64,000 nt of DNA. It comes from Mycolicibacterium cosmeticum. GTDB taxonomy: Bacteria; Actinomycetota; Actinomycetes; Mycobacteriales; Mycobacteriaceae. Positions 29,929-38,304 of the stretch are shown piece after piece (the first letter of the stretch is position 1; each line of letters starts with the position of its first letter). A model generated the notes under the pieces. The model made no database searches, was not told where the DNA came from, and saw nothing but the letters and a program-made list of their open reading frames with translations. Both the position numbers and the translations under genes were made by a program. The stretch lies in contig JACPVS010000010.1 in the NCBI GenBank assembly GCA_016197365.1, forward strand, positions 62,001-126,000, given 5' to 3'.

Positions 29929-30480
29929 CTACGACAGCAGCCAGTCGTCAGGACTGAACAGCTCACAGTGCACCCGCTGGACTCCCCGCGAGATCAGCTG
30001 ATCGCGGACGGCCCGGACGAACCCGTCGGCACCGCACAGGTACACCTCGGCGCCGGCGGGCAGCTCGACCTCGTCGAGTCGCAGGAACCCGACATGCTCC
30101 CTTGCCGATCCCTGTGCGCCCTCCTCGTACCAGACGTCGAGGGTGGCGTCGGGCAGCGCGGCCACCAGTTCGCGCTGACGGTCCCGCAGCGGGTGCGTCT
30201 GCCCGCTGCGGTCGGCGTGCAGCACGACGACGCGGGTCGCCGGTTCCACCGCCTCCAGGATGCCGATCATGGGGGTGATGCCGATGCCCGCCGAGATGAG
30301 CACCAGCGGCGCCCCGGGCGTCGGGGTGGGCAGGTCGCCGAACGGCACGGTCACGTCGAGCAGATCACCGACCCGCAGGTTGTCCCGGATCCAGGTCGAC
30401 ACCTCGCCGGCCGGCTTGACCGCGAAGGTCAGTTCACCGCTACTGCTGCTGACGTGATGCAGCTTTTGTCGGTGTGCCGT
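29929..30480 (-). pseudogene. Flavohemoprotein (Hmp-like) reductase remnant, 5' truncated
   Basis: The frame encodes the C-terminal reductase half of a flavohemoglobin-type protein: GDLLDVTVPFGDL, the NAD-binding LISAGIGITPMIGIL, VYLCGADGFVRAVRDQLI, and the final Phe-Ser-Pro-Asp-Asp-Trp block. The globin domain and most of the FAD domain are missing. Going upstream the homology fades at RQKLHHVSS, the frame stops at 30505-30507, and no ATG exists in frame; only an internal GTG (30402) could start translation. The divergent hydrolase begins only 74 bases beyond. I read it as a decayed gene; a short functional reductase is unlikely. Confidence 0.75.
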
Positions 30481-30553
30481 TAAACACCTATTGACATGCG
30501 GTTTTTAGACCTGCGTTTATCTGCGTCACGCAGTCGCGCCCTAGTCTGTTCCC

Positions 30554-31267
30554 ATGCCTGAAGACCGCCTGTACTTCCGTCAGCTGTTGTCCGGCCGCGA
30601 CTTCGCCGCGGGCGACCCCATCGCCGAGCAGATGCGCAACTTCGCCTACCTGATCGGCGACCGCGAAACAGGTGACGCCGTCGTGGTCGACCCCGCGTAC
30701 GCCGCCGGCGACCTGGTGGACGCGCTGGAGGCCGACGGCATGCACCTGTCGGGTGTGTTGGTGTCCCATCACCACCCCGACCACGTCGGCGGCTCGATGA
30801 TGGGGTTCGAACTGAAGGGCCTGGCCGAACTGCTGGAGCGGGTGAGCGTGCCGGTTCACGTCAATGCCCATGAGGCGGACTGGGTTTCACGTATCACCGG
30901 CATCGCCCTGAGCGAACTGACCCAGCACCAGCACGGTGACAAGGTGGCCATCGGCGATATCGAGATCGAGTTGCTGCACACCCCGGGCCATACGCCGGGC
31001 AGTCAGTGCTTCCTGCTCGACGGGCGGCTGGTGGCCGGCGACACCCTGTTCCTGGAGGGGTGCGGGCGCACCGATTTCCCGGGCGGCGACGTCGATGAGA
31101 TGTTCCGCAGCCTGCAGGCGCTGGCCGCACTGTCCGGCGATCCGACGGTGTTCCCCGGGCACTGGTATTCGGCCGACCCGAGCGCCCCACTCTCGTCGGT
31201 CAAGAAGTCGAACTACGTCTACCGGGCGGGCAATCTCGACCAGTGGCGCATGCTCATGGGCGGCTGA
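30554..31267 (+). CDS. Metallo-beta-lactamase-fold hydrolase (glyoxalase II-like)
   Basis: 237 aa, ortholog of Rv0634c. The metal motif is SHHHPDHVGG near residues 75-84; further ligands lie in HTPGHTPGS near 139, the Asp in VAGDTLFLEGCGRTDF, and the His in VFPGHWY near 200. It probably hydrolyses a thioester such as S-lactoyl-mycothiol, or a persulfide, in the cytoplasm. Both alternatives belong to this fold. It stands alone on the plus strand. Confidence 0.92.
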   Translation: MPEDRLYFRQLLSGRDFAAGDPIAEQMRNFAYLIGDRETGDAVVVDPAYAAGDLVDALEADGMHLSGVLVSHHHPDHVGGSMMGFELKGLAELLERVSVPVHVNAHEADWVSRITGIALSELTQHQHGDKVAIGDIEIELLHTPGHTPGSQCFLLDGRLVAGDTLFLEGCGRTDFPGGDVDEMFRSLQALAALSGDPTVFPGHWYSADPSAPLSSVKKSNYVYRAGNLDQWRMLMGG

Positions 31268-31370
31268 GCACGGCCGACGCGGCCGGCCAAAGTCTCGCGG
31301 CGTTATCCGGGCTCGGCTATCGTGCGGGGTCACAGCGTCCCTGCGGCGCGTGACAGGGAGGAAGCCCTGC

Positions 31371-32468
31371 ATGACGACACCGCCGACCCCGGCCGGCTGG
31401 TACCCCGACCCCGACGGAACGGGTGGTCAACGGTATTGGGATGGCGCGGCGTGGACCGAGCACCAAGCCCCACCCGCCGCCCCGCCCGCCGCTCCCGCGC
31501 CGGACGAACCGCGCTCGTGGCCCTCTGAGCTGCCGCCGTGGCCGTCGGACATGGAGATGCCCTCCTGGGAGAAGGCCGCCAGCGAGCAGCCGACGTCCGT
31601 CGTCAGGATCTCGCAGCCCGAGTCCCAGGATCCGGAGCCGGAGACCGTCACTCCGGAACCGGTGGACGAGGTCGCGGAACCGGTGACCGAGACCCCGGAG
31701 CCGGATGAGCCGCCGGCGGCTCTGGAGCCCGAGACCACCGTCGTCAAGCTGCCCGAACCGCCCACCACCCCCTACCCCACCTACACACCGCCACCCGGCT
31801 TCGGCGAACCGCAGGCGTCCCCGTATGCCGAGCCGGCGGCTTTCCAGCCCGCCGCCGCACCGGCAGGGAACGGGAACCTGGTCAAGGGTTACCTCGGCGG
31901 CGTCGGCGTCCTGCTCATCGCGCTGATCGCGACGCTGGTGTACGCCCTGGTCATCCACAAGCCCGACACCAACAACCTGAGTCTGCCGGGGATTTCGTCG
32001 AGCGAGGACAGCTCGTCGTCGGCGGAGACGTCCGCGAAGAAGTCGAGTTCGCCGGAAACCGAGTCGCCGACCGAGACCGCCGCGCCGTCGGCAGGCGAGG
32101 CCGTCGACGGGGACGTCACGTTTACCCAGAACGGCATCGAGGTCGGGCCGACGATCACCGCGGCCGACAACGACCTGCTGTCCAAGACTGCGACCGGTGA
32201 GTTCGTCGTGGTGCACCTGACGCTGCTCAACAACGGTGAGTCGCCCGCCACCTTCATCGCCGAGCAGCAGATCCTCACCGCGGACGGCCAGACCTACACC
32301 CCGGATACCGAGGCGACGTTCTACCTCGGCGGTACGACCTCCGTGGTGTACCCCGGCGAGCCGGTCGAGGTCGCCATCGCGTACGACGTCCCACCCGGGA
32401 GCGTGCCCGAATCACTTCAGGTGCACGGCGACATCTCCAGCGCCGGCGCCGTATTGAGCCTGAGTTAG
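31371..32468 (+). CDS. DUF2510 and DUF4352-type membrane protein
   Basis: 365 aa. The N-terminus carries a DUF2510 motif (PAGWYPDPDGTGGQRYWDG). A long Pro/Glu-rich region follows to about residue 160, then one transmembrane helix (VGVLLIALIATLVYALVIH) and a Ser-rich linker. The C-terminal extracytoplasmic domain (about 240-365) has the DUF4352-like beta-sandwich pattern GEFVVVHLTLLNNGESPATF. It is oriented with the domain outside. The role is unknown; the layout resembles actinobacterial envelope sensors or immunoprotective antigens. GGGAGG lies upstream of the ATG. Confidence 0.85.
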   Translation: MTTPPTPAGWYPDPDGTGGQRYWDGAAWTEHQAPPAAPPAAPAPDEPRSWPSELPPWPSDMEMPSWEKAASEQPTSVVRISQPESQDPEPETVTPEPVDEVAEPVTETPEPDEPPAALEPETTVVKLPEPPTTPYPTYTPPPGFGEPQASPYAEPAAFQPAAAPAGNGNLVKGYLGGVGVLLIALIATLVYALVIHKPDTNNLSLPGISSSEDSSSSAETSAKKSSSPETESPTETAAPSAGEAVDGDVTFTQNGIEVGPTITAADNDLLSKTATGEFVVVHLTLLNNGESPATFIAEQQILTADGQTYTPDTEATFYLGGTTSVVYPGEPVEVAIAYDVPPGSVPESLQVHGDISSAGAVLSLS

Positions 32469-32686
32469 CCGAACTCCCCGCATCGCGTCAGCGGAGGTTC
32501 GCCGCCAGTATTTCGGTGTCCGTCAAACGGTGGACAGACGACTGATTTCGTAGCGCGCTAGCTTTGATTGGCCGAAATTCGTCGAGGCAGGCATGTTTTT
32601 CGGCTGATTCACGGACTGGCACCCGCCGGGCCGCGTAGGCAAGTTGTTCGCTGGTTTCGCTTGTGCTGCATCCGTCGGGGGTTGCT

Positions 32687-33562
32687 GTGACAAACATCGT
32701 GCTGTGCTTCGGCCAAGACGGGCATTCCAATGCCGCCGAGCTGTTCGACCTTCTCGACGACACTCAGCTCACCTGGTCCTACGCCGTTCCGCAGCGCCGC
32801 CGCGGCGCCGCGGACGAGGCGCGCGGTGCCATCACGGCGGGCTATCGCCATCTCGTGACGCACTGGCGTCCGGGTGACGACATATTCGTCTTCGGCGCCG
32901 GCCGGGGCGGGTCGTGCGCGCAGGCCATCAGCCGACTGCTCGGCACCATCGGCGTACTCGACGGCGAACTCATCGACTACATGCTCGCCACCTACGCCGT
33001 GCCCCGAACACCGCGCTCCGGTCAGGACTGGCAGGACATCGGCGCGGTCGCCGCCGGCCTGACCGCGTATGCCGATGTCGCGATACCCGTACGGTTCCTG
33101 GGCTTGTGGGACGCCGCCAGGACGGCCGGTACCGCCGGATCCGTCGAGGTCCTGGCCGGCCGCCACGCAATGGCCATCGATGGCGGGCCGCGGTTCCAGC
33201 GGGTGGACGGCGTCGAGGAAGTCTGGTTCCGCGGCACGCATCGCAGCGTCATCAGCGACGCCCTCACGCTGGAATGGGTCCTCGACGGGGCCACCCGGGC
33301 CGGCTTGCGGGTCCGCACCGAACCGGCGGCGCCTTCGACGCTGCGCCGCGAACCTCTCGTCCGCGGTACGCGGCGGATACCGGACGCCGCGGCGGTACAC
33401 GCCAGCGTCGAGATGCATGTGCGTGCTCACCCCCACTACTGGCGCAGATTGCCCGCCGAAGTGGTGTGGACCGACACCGATTGGCTGGCCCGCGCCGAAC
33501 GGCTGGTGCAGGCCGAACCGCAGCGTCCGCTCGCGTCCCCGGCGCTGGCCACCGCCAGCTAG
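32687..33562 (+). CDS. DUF2235-family alpha/beta-hydrolase-like protein
   Basis: 291 aa, position of Rv0633c. It begins VTNIVLCFGQDGHSNAAELF, the variant of the DUF2235 opening. FGAGRGGSCAQAI near residue 75 takes the place of the usual GFSRGAxxAR nucleophile motif. Catalytic members of the family are phospholipases (Tle1-like T6SS effectors); here the nucleophilic Ser is replaced (Gly-Ala-Gly-Arg-Gly-Gly), so catalysis is doubtful. GTG at 32687 has GGGGG upstream; a GTG 8 codons earlier is less likely. Confidence 0.8.
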   Translation: MTNIVLCFGQDGHSNAAELFDLLDDTQLTWSYAVPQRRRGAADEARGAITAGYRHLVTHWRPGDDIFVFGAGRGGSCAQAISRLLGTIGVLDGELIDYMLATYAVPRTPRSGQDWQDIGAVAAGLTAYADVAIPVRFLGLWDAARTAGTAGSVEVLAGRHAMAIDGGPRFQRVDGVEEVWFRGTHRSVISDALTLEWVLDGATRAGLRVRTEPAAPSTLRREPLVRGTRRIPDAAAVHASVEMHVRAHPHYWRRLPAEVVWTDTDWLARAERLVQAEPQRPLASPALATAS

Positions 33563-33884
33563 CGCTGGACTGGGCGACCCTGCAGCCGGTTCAGCGACTC
33601 GACCTGATGCTCACCCACGATCTGGCCAAGCGGGAGAAGCAGAAGTTGGAGTTGCTGCGCAGCATGCTCACCTACTTCCACTACGCATCCAAGGAAACCC
33701 GGCCGACGTGTTCCGCGCCGAGATCGACCGGATGAACCGTGCGGTGCGCGAGACGCAGGACCGTTGGCGCACCCGCCAGGTCGATGAGACGACCGAGCTG
33801 GACTTCCCGTGGATCGAGGAGAAGCGGCCGGCGGGCAGGCATCATTCGAGCCCCGCCATAAAAATTCGTAACCACGCTCCGTAA
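33560..33884 (+). pseudogene. Short frameshifted coding remnant of unknown family
   Basis: Two adjoining frames read as one protein-like segment. The first contains LDWATLQPVQRLDLMLTHD and KREKQKLELLRSMLTYFHYASK. The second, after about 33690, reads GNPADVFRAEIDRMNRAVRE and ends near TTELDFPWIEEKRPAG. Restoring one G in the AAGGAAACCC run near 33692 would join them. Charged helical composition and good codon use suggest a real gene that lost its start and frame, or a base-call error. I do not recognise the family. Confidence 0.4.
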
Positions 33885-33895
33885 CATCCGCAGCT

Positions 33896-34615
33896 ATGAC
33901 GAGCCCGGTGAGCTACTCGGTGAACGAATCCGTCGCGACGATCACGCTCGACGACGGCAAGGTCAATGCCCTGTCCCCCGCCATGCTGGCGGACATCAAC
34001 GGGGCACTGGACCAGGCGGACGCCGACATCACTGCCGGCACCGTGAAAGCCGTGGTGCTGGCGGGTAATTCGCGGGTGCTCAGCGGCGGGTTCGAACTGA
34101 GCGTGTTCAGCTCGGGCGACGCCGCCGCCGGTCTGGGCATGCTGACCGCCGGCTTCGAACTGTCGGTGCGCGTGTTGAGTTTCCCGGCGCCGGTCGTGAT
34201 CGCGGCCACCGGTCATGCCATCGCGATGGGATCGTTCCTGCTCCTCAGCGGCGACCACCGGGTGGGTTCGGACAAGACCCGCTGCCAGGCCAACGAGGTC
34301 GCCATCGGGATGACCCTGCCGATCGCCGCCATCGAGATCATGCGGATGCGGCTGACCCGGGCGGCGTTTTCCCGGGCCGTGTCCGTGGCGGCGACGTTCA
34401 CCGGCGAGGCCGCGATCACGGGCGGCTGGCTGGACGAGACCGTCGAACGCGACGACGTGCTGGCCCGCGCCCAGGCGGTGGCGGCCGAATACGCCGGGAC
34501 CCTGCACCTGAAGGCCCACCTGGCCAGCAAGCTCAAGGCGCGCGCGTCGGCCATCGACGCCATCCGCGCCGGAATCGACGGCCTGGCCGAGGAGTTCGCC
34601 CTCACCGCGACGTAG
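33896..34615 (+). CDS. echA3: Crotonase-family enoyl-CoA hydratase EchA3
   Basis: 239 aa, ortholog of Rv0632c. The crotonase fold has oxyanion-hole segments in SRVLSGGFELSVFSS near residue 60 and GHAIAMGSFLLLSGDHRVG near 104. It is compact, and the two catalytic Glu of classical hydratases are not evident (FLLL at the first site), so a hydratase or isomerase of altered activity is possible. It lies between the DUF2235 protein and recC, as in M. tuberculosis. Confidence 0.92.
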   Translation: MTSPVSYSVNESVATITLDDGKVNALSPAMLADINGALDQADADITAGTVKAVVLAGNSRVLSGGFELSVFSSGDAAAGLGMLTAGFELSVRVLSFPAPVVIAATGHAIAMGSFLLLSGDHRVGSDKTRCQANEVAIGMTLPIAAIEIMRMRLTRAAFSRAVSVAATFTGEAAITGGWLDETVERDDVLARAQAVAAEYAGTLHLKAHLASKLKARASAIDAIRAGIDGLAEEFALTAT

Positions 34616-34676
34616 GTCCGCGCAACAGGTTCGCCCACTGGGTCTGGCCGTCTGCCAGGCATCGGGCACAGACCGA

Positions 34677-34707
34677 AGTGCCCACTTCCGAGCGACTTTT
34701 CAGCGAC
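34677..34707 (+). repeat. Left 31-bp inverted repeat of small HTH cassette
   Basis: Bases 34677-34707 match the reverse complement of 35059-35089 at 29 of 31 positions. Each arm contains a direct repeat of AGCGAC spaced by TTTTC (11-base period). This arm overlaps the last three codons of the cassette gene. Confidence 0.85.
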
Positions 34708-35020
34708 TCGGTGGGCGCGCCCTTGCCAACTCATCGGCGCGCGCCCGCAGATTCCGTACGCGCAGCTCTATTCGATACTCGGTGGCCCGCGGCATCTCCC
34801 CTGAGCTGTAGCGGCCGCGGCCCCGCGGCCACACCCTGCCGTGGCCGATCTCCCAACGCAGCGCGTCGGACACCGTCTTCGACGGCCTGCCTCCGACGTC
34901 GAACCCGCAGACCGTCAACCGGTCGATCAGTTCGGCCACCGTCGCAGGCCCCTCGTGGGCGAGCAGCCAGGTCAACAGGTATCGCAACTCCACACCTCGG
35001 ACCCGTAAACGAGCGGACAT
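34700..35020 (-). CDS. Small HTH-like DNA-binding protein in an inverted-repeat cassette
   Basis: 106 aa. The N-terminal half (LRYLLTWLLAHEGPATVAEL, IDRLTVCGFDVGGRPSKTVS, DALRWEIGHGRVWPRGRGRY) reads as a winged-helix-like fold with basic wing; the C-terminal part is an Arg-rich helix. I recognise no named family, though similar short proteins seem to occur in mycobacteria. It is bounded by 31-bp near-perfect inverted repeats that overlap its 3' end and lie 39 bases before its start. These could be termini of a mobile cassette or its own operators. Orientation is opposite to echA3 and recC. Confidence 0.65.
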   Translation of the reverse strand: MSARLRVRGVELRYLLTWLLAHEGPATVAELIDRLTVCGFDVGGRPSKTVSDALRWEIGHGRVWPRGRGRYSSGEMPRATEYRIELRVRNLRARADELARARPPSR

Positions 35021-35058
35021 GCCACCACGCTCACACAGGAGTCTGACAACCCCTTCCT

Positions 35059-35089
35059 GTCGCTGAAAAGTCGCTCGGAGGCGGGCACT
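35059..35089 (+). repeat. Right 31-bp inverted repeat of small HTH cassette
   Basis: Partner of 34677-34707; contains GTCGCT-GAAAA-GTCGCT. It is placed 39 bases upstream of the cassette gene, where it could also serve as an operator. Confidence 0.85.
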
Positions 35090-35136
35090 CGCATACCTGC
35101 TCCGGCCCGCGCCGACGAGTGGCTATGGTGACTTCG

Positions 35137-38100
35137 ATGGCCCTGCACCTGCACCGCGCCGAGCGCACGGATCTGCTCGCCGACGGTCTGGGCGCACTGC
35201 TGGCCGACCCGCTGCCCGACCCGTTCGCCCGGGAACTGGTGCTGGTCCCCGCCAAAGGCGTCGAACGCTGGCTCAGTCAGCGGCTTTCGGACCGGCTCGG
35301 CGTCTGCGCGGGGGTCGAATTCGCCAGTCCACGATCCCTGATCGCCGAACTCACCGGCACCACCCGGGACGACCCCTGGTCACCCGACGCCCTGGCGTGG
35401 CCGCTGCTGGCCACCATCGACGAGAATCTCGACCAGCCCTGGTGCGCCACCCTGGCCGCCCACCTGGGCCACACCGAAACCGGAGACGAGCGGGAACTGC
35501 GGCAGGGCCGCCGTTACGCGGTGGCCCGCAGGCTGGCCGGGCTCTTCGCGTCCTACGCGCGCCAACGCCCCGAACTGCTCGTCGACTGGGCGGCCGTCGA
35601 TGCGGACCTGGCGTGGCAACAACCGCTGTGGCAGGCCCTGGTCGCCAGGATGAACACCGATCCGCCACACGTCCGGCACGCGAAAACCCTTGCGCGTCTG
35701 CGGGATGCACCGTCGGCCGGACTACCGCAGCGGCTGTCGCTGTTCGGGCACACCCGGCTGCCGATCACCGAGATCGAACTGCTCGACGCCCTGTCCACCC
35801 ACCATGATCTGCACCTGTGGCTCCCCCACCCCAGCGATCACATGTGGCACGCGCTCGCCGATCACCGGGAGCGGATCCCGCGCCGCGCCGACACCGGCCA
35901 CCGCGCCGTCGGACATCCCCTGCTGGCCACACTGGGCCGGGATCTCCGCGAACTCCAGCGTGCGCTGCCCACCGGTGCGACCGATGAATACCTGCCCGCC
36001 GCAACATATCCGGACACCTTGCTGGGCTGGCTGCAATCCGACATCGCCGCCGACCGGCTCCGCCCGGCCGGCCGCCGACACCAGCTCACCGACCGCTCCG
36101 TGCAGATGCACGCGTGCCACGGCCCGGCCCGCCAGGTCGACGTGCTGCGTGAGGTCCTGCTGGGCCTGCTCGCCGACGACGCCACCCTGGAACCCCGCGA
36201 CATCCTGGTGATGTGCCCCGACATCGAGACCTTCGCGCCGCTGATCTCGGCCGGCTTCGGGCTGGGCGAGGTGGTGCACGGTGCTCATCCGGCGCATCGG
36301 CTGCGCGTGCGGTTGGCCGACCGCGCTCTGGTGCAGACCAATCCGCTGCTGGCGGTGGTGGCTCAACTGCTGGCCTTGGCCGGCGGGCGCGCCACCGCGA
36401 GCGACGTACTGAACCTGGCCGCGTCCGCGCCGGTACGCGCCCGGTTCTCCTTCACCGACGACGACCTCGACGCCGTGACCTCCTGGGTCAGGGAAGCCAA
36501 CATCCGCTGGGGCTTCGACAAGCAGCATCGCGCCCCGTACGGAGTCGACTTCTTGCACAACACCTGGCGTTTCGGCGTGGACCGGGTACTGGCGGGCGTC
36601 GCACTGTCCGACGATTCGCGCACCTGGCTGGACACCACGCTGCCGCTCGACGATGTGAGCAGCAACCGTGTCGAACTGGCAGGCCGGTTCACGGAATTCG
36701 TCGATCAACTGCACCGGACCGTCGTCGCCCTCGGCGGCACCCGCCCGCTGGGTGGATGGCTGCAGGCGCTGACCACCGGTCTCGACGCGCTGGCCCACGA
36801 CGACGAGGATTGGCCGCGCGCCCAGGTGCAGCAGGAGTTCGCCGCCATCCTCGACGGCCCGGCCACGACACCGATATCGTTGCGGCTCAGTGATATTCGT
36901 GCACTGCTGGATCGGCGACTGGCGGGCCGGCCCACCCGCGCCAACTTCCGTTCGGGCACGCTGACGGTGTGCACCATGGTGCCGATGCGGTCGGTGCCGC
37001 ACCGGGTGGTGTGCCTGGTGGGCCTCGACGACGGGGTCTTTCCCCGGCTCAGCGCCGTCGACGGCGACGACATCCTGGCCCGCGACCCGATGACGGGTGA
37101 GCGCGATATCCGCTCCGAGGACCGCCAACTACTCCTGGACGCCATCGGCGCGGCCACCGAGACGCTCGTCATCACCTACACCGGCGCCAACGAGTACACC
37201 GGGCAGAGCCGCCCGCCCGCGGTGCCGATCGCCGAACTGCTCGACACCCTGCACCTCACCAGCGCAGGCCCGGTCTCGGTGGTGACCAGACATCCGTTGC
37301 AGCCCTTTGATATCCGCAATGTCGAGCCGGACCCGACCGGACGCCCGTTCACCTTCGACCCGACGGCACTGACGGCGGCCCGGGCCAACTCCGGTCACCG
37401 CGAACCGCGGCCGGTCTTCGTCTCGGGCCCGCTTCCCGCACCGGCGGTCACCGACGTCGAACTGGCCGAGTTGGTGCGGTTCTTCAACGATCCGGTGAAG
37501 GGCTACTTCCGCGCCCTGGACTTCACGCTGCCATGGGATGTCGACGGGGTCTCCGACGAGATGCCGGTGGACATCGATGCGCTGCAAGAGTGGACCGTCG
37601 GGGATCGGATGCTGGCCGACATCATCGCCGGCCTGACACCGCAGGATGCCCAACAGGCCGAATGGCGCCGCGGCACGCTGCCCCCGGGCCGGCTGGGCTG
37701 GCGACGGGCCATCGAGATCCGGGATCAGGCCGCGCTCCTGGCGGCCGAGGCACTACGCCACCGCGACGTCGAGGGTGCGGCATTCGACGTGGACATCGAA
37801 CTGGAGCCGGGCCGGCATCTGACGGGAACGGTGACGCCGGTGTTCGGGAACCGGCTCTCGGCGGTGACGTACTCGAAGCTCGACGGCAAACACCTGCTCA
37901 AGGCGTGGATCCCCTTGCTGGCGTTGAGCGCTCATGACCCCACCCGGTCGTGGGCGGCGACGTGCATCGGACGGCCCCGGCGCGGTAGCACCCCCCGGGT
38001 GCAGACATTGGCGGCCCCGGCGTCGGCGCTGCCGGTACTGCGCGAACTCGTCTCGCTCTACGACGAAGGCCGCCGCGTCCCGTTGCCCCTTCCGGTGAAG

Positions 38101-38304
38101 ACCTCCTATGCCTGGGCCGCCGCGCGCGAAGCCGGCGACGACCCCGAACAGGCGGCCAACTATCGCTGGCGCAACGAATCCGAGGACAAGGCCATCGAAC
38201 GGGTGTGGGGCCGCGGAGCCCGGCTCAGCGACCTGGCCGGCATCGACGACTTCGCCCAACGGCTGTGGGTACCGCTGCTGCGGGCCGAAAGTGGCATGCA
38301 GTGA
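35137..38304 (+). CDS. recC: Exodeoxyribonuclease V subunit gamma RecC
   Basis: 1055 aa, ortholog of Rv0631c. RecC holds the DNA substrate and recognises Chi-like sequences within RecBCD. Its helicase-like folds lack working motifs; recognisable blocks are LVLVPAKGVERWLSQRLS near residue 33, VDVLREVLLGLLADD near 330, and RVVCLVGLDDGVFPR near 625. In mycobacteria RecBCD serves single-strand annealing rather than homologous recombination, which AdnAB supports. Start at the ATG before ALHLHRAERTDLL; ATG 35125 and GTG 35119 are alternatives. The stop overlaps the recB start. Confidence 0.95.
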   Translation: MALHLHRAERTDLLADGLGALLADPLPDPFARELVLVPAKGVERWLSQRLSDRLGVCAGVEFASPRSLIAELTGTTRDDPWSPDALAWPLLATIDENLDQPWCATLAAHLGHTETGDERELRQGRRYAVARRLAGLFASYARQRPELLVDWAAVDADLAWQQPLWQALVARMNTDPPHVRHAKTLARLRDAPSAGLPQRLSLFGHTRLPITEIELLDALSTHHDLHLWLPHPSDHMWHALADHRERIPRRADTGHRAVGHPLLATLGRDLRELQRALPTGATDEYLPAATYPDTLLGWLQSDIAADRLRPAGRRHQLTDRSVQMHACHGPARQVDVLREVLLGLLADDATLEPRDILVMCPDIETFAPLISAGFGLGEVVHGAHPAHRLRVRLADRALVQTNPLLAVVAQLLALAGGRATASDVLNLAASAPVRARFSFTDDDLDAVTSWVREANIRWGFDKQHRAPYGVDFLHNTWRFGVDRVLAGVALSDDSRTWLDTTLPLDDVSSNRVELAGRFTEFVDQLHRTVVALGGTRPLGGWLQALTTGLDALAHDDEDWPRAQVQQEFAAILDGPATTPISLRLSDIRALLDRRLAGRPTRANFRSGTLTVCTMVPMRSVPHRVVCLVGLDDGVFPRLSAVDGDDILARDPMTGERDIRSEDRQLLLDAIGAATETLVITYTGANEYTGQSRPPAVPIAELLDTLHLTSAGPVSVVTRHPLQPFDIRNVEPDPTGRPFTFDPTALTAARANSGHREPRPVFVSGPLPAPAVTDVELAELVRFFNDPVKGYFRALDFTLPWDVDGVSDEMPVDIDALQEWTVGDRMLADIIAGLTPQDAQQAEWRRGTLPPGRLGWRRAIEIRDQAALLAAEALRHRDVEGAAFDVDIELEPGRHLTGTVTPVFGNRLSAVTYSKLDGKHLLKAWIPLLALSAHDPTRSWAATCIGRPRRGSTPRVQTLAAPASALPVLRELVSLYDEGRRVPLPLPVKTSYAWAAAREAGDDPEQAANYRWRNESEDKAIERVWGRGARLSDLAGIDDFAQRLWVPLLRAESGMQ

